The notes beneath the pieces were generated by a model, which was not told the origin of the DNA, did no database searches, and saw only the letters and a list, made by a program, of their open reading frames with translations. A DNA stretch of 64,000 nucleotides. Origin: Meandrina meandrites (Eukaryota; Cnidaria; Anthozoa; Scleractinia; Meandrinidae). The number at the start of each line of letters is the position of its first letter. Within the stretch, counting starts at the first letter, position 1. The stretch spans positions 11,741,340-11,805,339 of the forward strand of contig OY855915.1 of NCBI GenBank assembly GCA_963693305.1, written 5' to 3'. Both the position numbers and the translations under genes were made by a program. Of this stretch, positions 37,134 through 45,987 are shown one piece after another.

Positions 37134-38216
37134 ATGCGTTTGAGTCTCCCATTCCTGCTGTGTGCTATTATCGCCTCATTGCACTACAGCACAGAGGCAG
37201 ACCGATTCTCCAACTCCAGATATCAACTGGGAAAGGCACTTCTTAGAAGAGCACGTGAAATCAACGAAACTAAAAGCAATGCCGATGAACTGGAAGATGA
37301 GATGACAGAGGAAGAACGAGAGAGAGTCATGCAAACAGATGCAGCGGAAGACATCTTCGTCGGTTCCGGAAATCACGTGTACGAGAGCCAAGGTAGAGCG
37401 GAGACTTCCGGTTCGAAGCGAGAGGGAACTTCTGATGATGAAGAAAGTGAGTCTGAGGAAGCGGAGGAGGATGAGAATAGCCCCACTTCCGGTGACAGCA
37501 ATGATGGGGAAAGGAGCGAGAACGACGAAAGTGATGACGATGACGACGAGAAAAGCGATGATGACGACGACGACGACGACGACGATGCAACGGAAACTCA
37601 GAAAGAGCAGGAAACCACAGAAGACGAAGATACAAGCGGGTCAGGGCTGATTGAAAATGAAAACGCCGCAAGGCGCTCTTCAGACACTTCCGGTTCGGGT
37701 TCCGGAAGTGAACAGCAAGATGATGAAACTGACCAATCAGGGTCAGGAGGAAGCACTATTGAAGAGCTTGCGCCTGCAGCTGTATCACAGGGTGAGACAA
37801 GCGGAGCTGAAGAACCCGCCTCCAGAAAGTCGGAAATCGAAACAGCATCGGGCGACAGCGAAGTCGAAGACGAAGACGAGGAAAGTGGAAGTGCTGAGAT
37901 CATCAAAAAAGGAATCGAAAGCTTGAGCCGACTTCTAACGCCTGTGGCCAGCGGTTACGATTTCGAGTTGTACAGCGGCAATGCTGCGAAGAATGACAAA
38001 GAAGAGCAAACCGAAGCAGAAGGTGAAAGCGAGAAGGGATTCAGCTCCAATACGGAAGAAGTTCATGTCAAGAAATGTAAAAGGGTTTGTGAAGATCCCA
38101 TGTCTTACGAGCAGTGCGCTGTGCCTCGCTGCGAGTACAAAATGGGAACCATCAAAGACTTGTGTATCTATCTGTGTAAGCACCAGACCCCTGTATGTAG
38201 ACAACAGTGCGAGTAA
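37134..38216 (+). CDS. Secreted highly acidic Ser-Gly-rich protein (skeletal matrix or proteoglycan core)
   Basis: The exon opens at the acceptor TTGTTTTTCAG (37131), two bases before ATG 37134; an in-frame ATG at 37116 lies inside the intron tract and is rejected. The 360-residue product has a signal peptide (RLSLPFLLCAIIAS), a basic/acidic helix-prone stretch (to about 75), then about 220 residues dominated by Asp, Glu and Ser, including runs of D. Within it are repeated acidic-flanked SG motifs: TSGSGL, TSGSGSGSE, QSGSGGS, EESGSAE, TASGDSE. The C-terminal 46 residues carry eight cysteines, spaced C-x3-C-x8-C-x4-C-x10-C-x3-C-x6-C-x3-C. Such proteins occur in coral skeletal organic matrix, where acidic side chains bind calcium. 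Acidic SGSG sites are also glycosaminoglycan attachment sites. I cannot name a specific orthologue. Confidence 0.75.
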   Translation: MRLSLPFLLCAIIASLHYSTEADRFSNSRYQLGKALLRRAREINETKSNADELEDEMTEEERERVMQTDAAEDIFVGSGNHVYESQGRAETSGSKREGTSDDEESESEEAEEDENSPTSGDSNDGERSENDESDDDDDEKSDDDDDDDDDDATETQKEQETTEDEDTSGSGLIENENAARRSSDTSGSGSGSEQQDDETDQSGSGGSTIEELAPAAVSQGETSGAEEPASRKSEIETASGDSEVEDEDEESGSAEIIKKGIESLSRLLTPVASGYDFELYSGNAAKNDKEEQTEAEGESEKGFSSNTEEVHVKKCKRVCEDPMSYEQCAVPRCEYKMGTIKDLCIYLCKHQTPVCRQQCE

Positions 38217-38579
38217 GACTGAGTACGTAAGTAATTCTTAAGAGACTCATTTTCGCAATGTGAAGAACGCTTTGTCTCGGTTTCATTACGAGGCTTTAAA
38301 TGAATTTTGCCTTTTTCGGCTCCAGTACCTTGAGCAATTTATTAGTAAAATTATTTAAGGGGAAACTGGGGCATGATGGGTTCAATTCATGAGGATAAAC
38401 ACTTTATCTCTAGCTTAACTGCCTCATTTTTTTAACAAAGACAGTCTAAAATTTATTGACTGACTAAATCCACAAACTAAGGACGTGCGACGAAAGTAAA
38501 GAGTGATTCAACTCGATTAAATTTTAAACGTATAGCTCAAGACAGACCTTAGGTAAAACTCAACAAAATGTCGCTTTAA

Positions 38580-39045
38580 AGGGACACTGTCACGGACATT
38601 TTTTGGCTTTTTTTAGTAAAACGGCACCAAAATAACGACCAAGTACTCTCAACAATGAAGGAAATGCTCCTAGAACGTAAAGGGAAGGATATCAAGCAAA
38701 TTGTTTAAAGAAGACGGTGACCAAACCACAAGGACAGAACTTGAACTATATTTCAAAAGCTCCCGATGGTATCACAGTGATATCACTCTATATTTAGCTT
38801 CAGTACACTGGTATAGTAATTTTCAGAAAACTTGACCACTGTTAATAGGTTTCCGATGGTGTAAACATGTTTTTGGGCTGTTGAATTTTTGAAGTTATGC
38901 TCGTGACAGGCAAAAGAGGTGGTCCAGCTGGTCGGAAGTCAGGGGCGCAGCGCAAGACAGGGCTAGTTGGCGAGAGACAGTTACAGCCTTATGCGCCTTA
39001 TGGCGTGAAGAGAACTAACTAACTAATGCTCGTGACAGTGTCCCT
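38580..39045. mobile_element. TTAA-flanked MITE carrying a nested insert
   Basis: The ends AGGGACACTGTCACG and CGTGACAGTGTCCCT are exact inverted repeats bordered by TTAA (38576-38579 and 39046-39049), suggesting Kolobok/piggyBac type. The element was about 340 bp before the insertion at 38910-39025. Confidence 0.75.
38910..39025 (+). mobile_element. SINE-like (or LINE 3'-tail) insert with 13-bp duplication
   Basis: A 116-bp block ends in AACTAACTAACT and is flanked by perfect 13-bp repeats ATGCTCGTGACAG (38897-38909 and 39026-39038). A tetranucleotide 3' tail with a target duplication marks LINE-mobilised insertion. It lies wholly inside the MITE and is therefore younger. Confidence 0.7.
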
Positions 39046-39049
39046 TTAA

Positions 39050-40550
39050 TCTCGACGAATCACATCAGAAAAATCCTGATTGACTAAGTAACCAGCTAAC
39101 AACAAAACTGCGAACAACGGACTACGAAGTATATAACATAAGGCAATATATAAGCGCGAAAAGAAAGAATCTGACCCTTGCACAGGTGGACAATAATTTG
39201 ATCAAAATGCGAACTGTGTAACCATATAACTGTTAAGAAATGAGGCTCGTAAACGACAAAGTCACAGAGAACGACTCAAGGACAGACACTGGTATCAAAA
39301 GAGGGAAAATTGCACACCTGATATGGGCTTTACACGGAAGTCAAGGAAAGAAAATTTCGGATTTTTCCTGGAAGCAATTTGATTATCAGTTGGACAAATT
39401 CAGAACTTACGATTTTTTAAGCTAACGCATTTCGGAATACGTTCGTATGTCGTCTCATTGTAGCTGTAACGAACTTTGTCCGAAGCCAAAGATCAAACTA
39501 ATTCCAGAGGTCCGGGACCTTTATTTTTAGGTTAATTGGACTTTTATTTTGTTTTATTTTCCTTTTAGAGTAACATATTTGCCCCTACTTGTACAAACAA
39601 TTTGCAAGGCAAGCAAAACTACAAAACTATCATGACAAACTAAACAAACATGAACACACACATACAACATACAAATTAGAATGTTTTAGTTTTCTAAGAC
39701 TATTCTATATAATTACATTGAATCAGCAGTGCTAGTAACAAGTTTATTGGCCTTAAATCCTTGATCGTTTTCTTTTAAAGATGTTGCATTTGACAACTAC
39801 CTGTTAATATTAATCGGGTGGTCAATAGTATTTTAAACCGTCACCTATGGTGGCTGTCTTTTTGAACGATCTTGGAATAAAACGTAAGAGTGATTCTTTT
39901 TTTCGTATAACGAAATATTATTAGCAGTAATTATAGATATAGAAAGCCATGAGATTTTTTACATTCACTACTGAATCTGTAGCGACTCGGGCAACGACGT
40001 CGAAAAGGCGGGAAACGCTTTTAGCGGGAAAGTCCATTTGGCCTCTGGTCAAAAGGACTGCGATTAGTATTTTAAAATAGTTAAAGCGAGATTTAAAATA
40101 ATTTATACTACGAACTCACATGATTTCCGCCTTTACTTTGGAATTGTTACCTTGTTAATGTAAGAAACAGTAGGTGGAAATCAGCTTGATTTCGTAGGTT
40201 TTCGAGCCTTGAAACTAATCAATTTGATCCACCAATAATGCCACTGGTTAATAACATTGCTTAGTAATAAATTAAGCTGTAATGCTCAGAAATGGAACTA
40301 AAAGACTTAAAAGGTGTAGAAAATCTCGTTATTGAATAAAATACTGTAAAATATCAAGTTTGTGTATTTGTTTATCGCGTTTCGTTTCTCACTCGAGACA
40401 ATCGAAAGAAACTGGTAACTAATTTGCCACTCAAACCCAATGGCATTTTCCTGGAGATACTCGGTTCTATTCGCAGGCTAGATGTCATTCGAACTAGTAC
40501 TGAGGCTCCTTGTGCCAACACAGTGGCGACCGTCGTTTCCTAGTCGAAGA
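39050..40550. other. Intergenic stretch without recognised gene
   Basis: No convincing exon or transposon end was recognised on either strand. Confidence 0.4.
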
Positions 40551-40557
40551 TTGGTCA

Positions 40558-40638
40558 TTCTCGTCCCCTGAGCCACTCGTTTTATTTGTGCGTCGCCGAT
40601 CACGTGACCAAAAGAAACGGGGGCTCTGGGGACGAGAA
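40558..40638. mobile_element. 81-bp hairpin MITE
   Basis: The left end TTCTCGTCCCCTGAGCC faces the right end GGCTCTGGGGACGAGAA. No clear target duplication. Confidence 0.55.
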
Positions 40639-40964
40639 AGAAGTTTGGTTGCTTAGTGTAACGCTAATGACGTGCAGGCTCGTATCTCCCTTTGAGCCAG
40701 TAAGCCCGGCCGGGCATACAAGCTTTTCTGACATATTTATCATCCGAACATTTCCCCCATATAATTAGTTTTTTCGTGATTTGTTGAGAAAACGTAGAAA
40801 GAAAGTAAATTACAGAAATCAAAAGTCGCGAAACAGGTCTGAACGGTAGACAGCAGCTGCTTAGAAAGCAATTCTAAACTTTCTCGAGCTTCGTTCCCAT
40901 GTTTAGTTTCTGACTTGGTTCTTTATTGCATCCGATGGTTTAGAAGGACGTTTATGAGCGGGGG

Positions 40965-41536
40965 GAAAGGATTAAGGCTGAGTTTGTTATTGAACTTAGC
41001 ATGCCAATAACAACAGGAAGGCAGCAACACTAGGGTGAATGTCCCAGCCGCAAATTTGGAGTTATTACTCAGCTGGCAAAGAACCTTATATCTTCACCTG
41101 GTCGATCATCTCATTAAGGAAATGAATGATAGGCTTCGGTCACAGGAGGACTGGTTCCTAGGACAGTATCTTGTCCCAACAAAGTTGATAAGGCAGATAT
41201 GCGGCCTATCCAGGCCTATCCGAGAAGAGACTGTACGACCACGAGATTTTAAGGTGGCAAACAAAGTGGTTGCATTCGACCGGAGAAATCCCCGCAACTC
41301 TGGCTGCAGCCCTTAAGTGCACTAATGCAAGTCTTTATCCAAAGGTGAACGCAATCCTAATGATCCTCCTCACAATGCCCGTCAACGGTACCGCAACTCT
41401 CGAACGCTCTTTCAGCGCGATGCGCAGAGTCAAGACCTATCTGTGTTCAACAATGAACACAGAACGACTCTCGGCTCTTGCTTTGCTGCATGTATACAGG
41501 GATATGTCCATTGACATGGATGTAGACTTTCAATAA
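40965..41536 (+). pseudogene. hAT transposase C-terminal fragment, frameshifted
   Basis: The remains of a hAT-superfamily transposase. The first piece (about 40995-41200) reads SMPITTGRQQH, VNVPAANLELL and LYLHLVDHLIKEMNDRL, SQEDWFLGQYLVPTKL. After a deletion, another frame (41270-41536) gives the C-terminal dimerisation block: SLYPKVNAILMILLTMPVN, then TLERSFSAMRRVKTYL and MNTERLSALALLHVYRDM. The pieces are out of frame with one another and the N-terminal zinc finger and catalytic region are absent. The frameshift near 41033 and the deletion make it non-functional. The same transposon class could have mobilised the CAGGG-ended MITEs in this window, though the fragment is too short to assign to them. 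Confidence 0.75.
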
Positions 41537-41836
41537 AGTCCTTCGTCTTCAATCTCGTGACTTCGTCTCTCGCCACGCCGCTTCGTGGCCAAAAGCTCGC
41601 TTCGCTCGCTTATTTAACTCGTGAGGTTGACTTGTAGCAAGTCTAACACGAATGCCGTGACCCGTGGCCCGCGAGTTTTGCGCCAAGAAGAACAAGCTGC
41701 TAGACTTAAAATTTCCATAGAACTAAAGACATTAGCCTTAGTAGCTCCGGCTCCTGCTTGTTGACCATAGAAATGATGCCACGAAATTTCTATATCCTAC
41801 TTGCAGTCGAATTTCACTTGAATTTTCATGTTGAAA

Positions 41837-42035
41837 ATAGACCTCTTTAGCTACCTATGTAAATTGACCATTTCAGATCATGTGATGTTCTCCGGGGAAT
41901 TGTTCCTTTGTCTATCTGGAAATTATTCATTCATTTCCACGTGAATTTGCTTGAATTTGAAAGAGATAATTCTCAAGGGTAACATCACGTGGTCTGAAAT
42001 TGGACAACAAACAAACGAAGCTAAAGAGGTCTATT
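41837..42035. mobile_element. MITE with AATAGACCTCTTTAGCT termini
   Basis: The ends AATAGACCTCTTTAGCT and AGCTAAAGAGGTCTATT are exact inverted repeats. The next arms, ATTTCAGATCATGTGATGTT and AACATCACGTGGTCTGAAAT, also pair. 199 bp; target duplication not clear. Confidence 0.65.
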
Positions 42036-42403
42036 CATCTTATGATCGACGTCACTTCCACGGTCTGTAAGACTGGATACCGTAAAAATGTCCTCGATTT
42101 AATTTGTTAAAATTTAGAACAACGAGAATGCTATCAACACGTAAAGCAACTAAAATATATTTTAGGTTTGAAATAATTTATTCACTGAACTCTATAAAAA
42201 GTACCAGCTTATTCAATGACAATGCAAAAGTTTAAAAACGATGCAATACAAGGGTTCTCTCTATGCGCAAAAATGCGATCAGACAAGTATCTTATGAGGA
42301 AAAAACTTTATAGTTTACTTTGAATTATGCAAGTTTGTTTTAATTATTCTTATAATAATGTAATCTCGATCTTCTTTAAAAAATATTTTCTGTACTAGAA
42401 CTC

Positions 42404-45221
42404 TTACTCAAATTGAACGCAGTTTAATGGATTTCCTTTGCTGCTGTACATTCCCTGAGGGTTCCTTATTTCGCCGTCACTCACAGAACCCTCTCCTTTT
42501 CCCTTCAGTGTAAAATACTGTGAATTTGAAACAGAGGGCTTTAAAGTGGATTCCCTCAGAAGTGCGTCCATTGTGAAAGACTGTGAGCCTGAATAAGAAG
42601 GCTTTCCAGCGGATTCGTTCAGTAGTGCATGCACTGTAAACGATTGTGAGCATGTGACAGACGGTTCAGCTGACTCCCTTCTCGGTGAATGCGTCGTTTT
42701 TTGTGATAACTCAGGGTTGTTGTTGAAGGTAGATGAGGTAAGCGTGGTGTTGACGACACCGCATGAATTTCCTGGGATAAAGCCATTGTGTCTTGTACTT
42801 GAATCGTTCACAGGAATAGGTGTTGGATGCGACGAATTGTTTATGACGACAACATTTGGGGTAGTGATGGGAACGGCGGTCGCTGTTGATTGTATTGTTG
42901 GAGGAAAGTGAAGACTATTCAGACCTAATAGGAATGAGCATAGTTCACAAATCAATACAGTAATTACTATCAGTATAATCAATCCATCAGTCAATGATTC
43001 AACTAACAGTTAACAAATGTTAAGTAAAGTAAAAGCCAAACGATGAATATACGAAAGAGCGACTGAAACAACAGGGGCACCCAAGGAGAAAATTTTACTA
43101 TAGGTGTCGGAACACCGTTTTTACGTTATTAGTGTCTTTTTTGTACGATTAAAAGCCTTGTTTTAAAACGCTAAGAAAAGTGTATCTTTTCGGATACTCT
43201 AGCTGGACATTCAAACTTCAGAAAATTTTAGGGAACGAAATATTTTAACCTAATTCACGAGCCGCTGTTGCCTTTTCGAAAATCGTAGCTGGCCTGTTTT
43301 CGTACCCAAAACGGCATTTTTCTCTCTCCGAAAACAACAGGCATTGCTTTCCCCATGTCACGAAAGTTTGAGCTAAATAAATCCCCTGTTTTTCATCACT
43401 CTTTAATCCGAAAATCGTAGGCGATCATAGGTCTTCCGAACAGATATTCACCGAAACGGTCTGTTGGGTGCCCCTGAAACAACATACTTTCAACAGCTTC
43501 TACGGGCAAGGTATCCTGGGAAGACAGGGTGTCGTGTCTTATTGGCGCAGGACAATAAACGGGTTTCACGTTTCCTTCACAGGATCCCAAACTCTGAGTC
43601 CACATTATGGAGGGGCTTGCAGAGCTTTGTTTAAGCTGTCCCGACAATCCGAGCCCTTGAACGCTTGGTAGACCGCCCACTGGTCCTTGCTGCATTTGTG
43701 TCAGCTGATAAGCATTACAAAACGGTGCGTACAGCGTTAATGGCATTTGAAGCGTGGTTTGCCAGGGGACAAATGGCATAGGCGTATATAAAGCAGGGTT
43801 CCATGTCGCGCCAAGTGAAGCGGTTCCTGGTGGTTGATCAAACGGTTTATCTGTTGCAGAAGGGGTGTGGCTTTTCTGTTGCCTGCGCTCGGGTTTCTTG
43901 GCTGAGAACATTTGTCTTTTAACGTGGATCAAAAGATCTGTATGCGAGAAGATTGAAATTAAATTTTAATTTTTTGCCTTGGGGGAATAACAGAATAGAA
44001 TATTATTGTAAGATTAACCTTGCAGATCATGTACTTACATTTGTATTGACGGCTGCAAATTAAATTGCCAATACAGAAATAATTACATCTTTAACATTAT
44101 ACTCAAGTACCAGGGGCGTAGCTAGGATTTTCCAAAGGGGAGTCACACACACACCCAGGGTACTAACATGGTCCACTGCAGATGTTTGGTCCTGAAAATG
44201 GAGTATGTACCGATTCATGGCATGTTGATTCTTCGGATTCTCGCTTTTTCGCCACCTGAACTATAAGGCTTGTATGTTGCTTGCTAAAAAAATATTTGTT
44301 AAAGGGTGAGGGGGAGTCACGGGCAACCCAGGACCCCCCCCCCCCCCCTCCCTCGCTTGGCTAAGTCCCTGAGTACGTCCCGTTTGCGATAGGCAATTTT
44401 GGTGTCCATAACCATTATCAATTATTAAACTAAAACTTCGATTTGAAAGTATTCATTTAATCTTCATTTTCCTTATTTAGTTCAAATCTACTAATCCCCA
44501 CCCGTCCTATTCCTCTATAAACATCTTAAAAAATCATCGAGGGATCGTTCGTAATTTTTTTCTCCCAGTGCAAGCCTATAACGACCTTTTAATATTACAT
44601 AAAACTTTAAAGACATTACTTCTATCGCTCTCATGAAGGTGGACAGAAGCCACGGAAAATTAAGTTAAAAAAAAACTAAAAAAAGAAAAACAGATCAGTT
44701 TAAATAAAACCTTTTTAAAAATATCTAGAACCGATCGCAATACTGGCCCCAGTATTTTATAATAAGAAATTAGTGTTAAAGCGTTTCCCCTCGAAAATAT
44801 TAAAGAAAGGCGACTGTTTAATAGCCCTCTAAAGGAGAGGGAATAATCTATTTGATTTTCTAACCTTACCTCGCCTTCCCTTCCGGAAAAAAGGATGTTT
44901 AAATTCGCATTTCGAAAAAAACGATAATGGCGAAGATGGTGTCCTCTTTGCATACTCAGTAACTTTACGAAATCCATACAAGTTCAGTTGTCGAACAAAA
45001 CTCGCAAAGTGCTTCGTCTTGAAAAGCGCGCTCGAAGGATTGTTTAGAATCTCAGAAATGAATCTCTGAATGCTCGGAATAACGATGCCTGTTCCAAGCG
45101 AGTTCCAGTGAATTTCTTCGCGTTTAGGATTATTGACAATCCACCATAACTTCTCTGGAAAGGCCAGCAATGCATAATCAGCTTGACGATCTGTTGGTAA
45201 ATAGGGAGAAACTCTCGCCAT
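42404..45221 (-). CDS. Heat-shock-factor family protein, HSF5-like
   Basis: Three exons join in frame: 45221-44870, 43937-43488 and 42924-42404 (donors GAG/GTAAGG and AAA/GTATGT; acceptors CGCATACAG and TCCTATTAG). Product 440 residues. Residues about 20-130 form an HSF-type winged-helix DNA-binding domain: FPEKLWWIVN (21-30), the recognition helix FKTKHFASFVRQLNLYGFRK (67-86), FKHPFFRKGRRDLLIHVKRQ across the first splice. It lacks the coiled-coil trimerisation repeat of HSF1/2. The NFP/FP-K-LW start and RRD-LL-H-KR end best fit HSF5, a germline factor in vertebrates. The rest is Pro/Ser/Thr/Gln-rich. Near the C-terminus are three imperfect 21-residue repeats containing SQSFTVHALL, SQSFTMDALL and SQYFTLK. 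HSFY/HSFX-type membership is the alternative. AATAAA on this strand lies near 42176. Head-to-head with ZC3H15. Confidence 0.82.
43938..44869 (-). other. HSF5-like intron 1 with a CAGGG MITE
   Basis: Non-coding between the GTAAGG donor and the GCATACAG acceptor. It holds the element at 44111-44371 and no other recognisable structure. Confidence 0.7.
44111..44371. mobile_element. CAGGGG-type MITE with 5-bp duplication AGTAC
   Basis: The left end CAGGGGCGTAGCTAGG pairs imperfectly with the right end GCTTGGCTAAGTCCCTG. AGTAC repeats at 44106-44110 and 44372-44376. A 17-base C-run near 44334 lies beside the right end, as in the element at 9530. Confidence 0.65.
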
Positions 45222-45987
45222 GATGAACGTTATCTGCGAAGAAAACTCGCGGTTTTCTAATCTGTTATTTTTGCGTTTCCATGGAATTCCTCGTGGTTCT
45301 TACGTGACGCGTAAATGGCATACGAGCGCAACTTCTGATTGGATGAAAATAAATGCGCGTGCACGCTCAAGATGTGTTACTTTTTGTAACAGTATACAGT
45401 CTTCCCTTTGTTTGTCTGTGTTATTGACTTTCAAAATAAAACTTAACTTTTTTTCTTTTGTTTTGTTTTCTTTTCGTTAAATAAAAGCGCTATCGGACAT
45501 GATGACTTAATTTGCGCGTGATTGGACTTCTTTTTGTTTCAAACTTTGATTCGGATTTTCTACATGGGGTTCAAAGCCCTTCGGTACCTTATTACCTCCG
45601 AAATAACGGAATACTTCATCTTTCACAGATCATTGACTGCGGCGGTGGCTCAGAGCGGAATGGAAATGGACAGGGAAGAGCGCCCGTATTATGGAAGTGT
45701 CCGTATTACAGAGGTAGAGTTCATATGAAGGTTGGCCTCTTTCGGGTTCGACTGTAATTTAAGTGTTGTTTTCTTAATTGTTTTGAAAATCGGAACAAAA
45801 AGAGATCAATTCCTCTTTAACCCTATTAAGAACCGATTGAGCTGGCCACAGCCGCCATATTTACCGAGAAGCCCTGCACACTAGTCAGCTGTGATTTTCC
45901 CGCCATTTTCTGACGAACTTCGCAAGGAGTTCTGGGTAATACGAATAAGCGTGCACAGTTTGCCGGGAAATCCGCGTGTCCGCCATC
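45222..45987. promoter_or_regulatory. Shared upstream region of HSF5-like and ZC3H15
   Basis: The two start codons diverge across 766 bp, so this interval must hold both promoters unless unseen leader exons lie elsewhere. A truncated pogo-type transposon end, GGTTCGACTG then TA, stops at 45754. No TATA box is obvious. The sequence near each start codon is comparatively GC-rich (GCCGGGAAATCCGCGTGTCC near ZC3H15), as expected for housekeeping promoters. Confidence 0.5.
45600..45754. mobile_element. Truncated pogo-type transposon end
   Basis: The right terminus GGGTTCGACTG followed by TA matches the family at 7706-8206, and the words GTCCGTATTACAGAGG lie just inside. No left terminus was found, so the 5' limit is approximate. 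Confidence 0.4.

Noticed and set aside
37327..37926. Several long Arg/His/Ser-rich frames overlapping the acidic-protein gene
   Set aside because: They are shadows of the GAT/GAA-rich coding strand in other frames. Only the 37134-38216 frame has a signal peptide and a cysteine domain.
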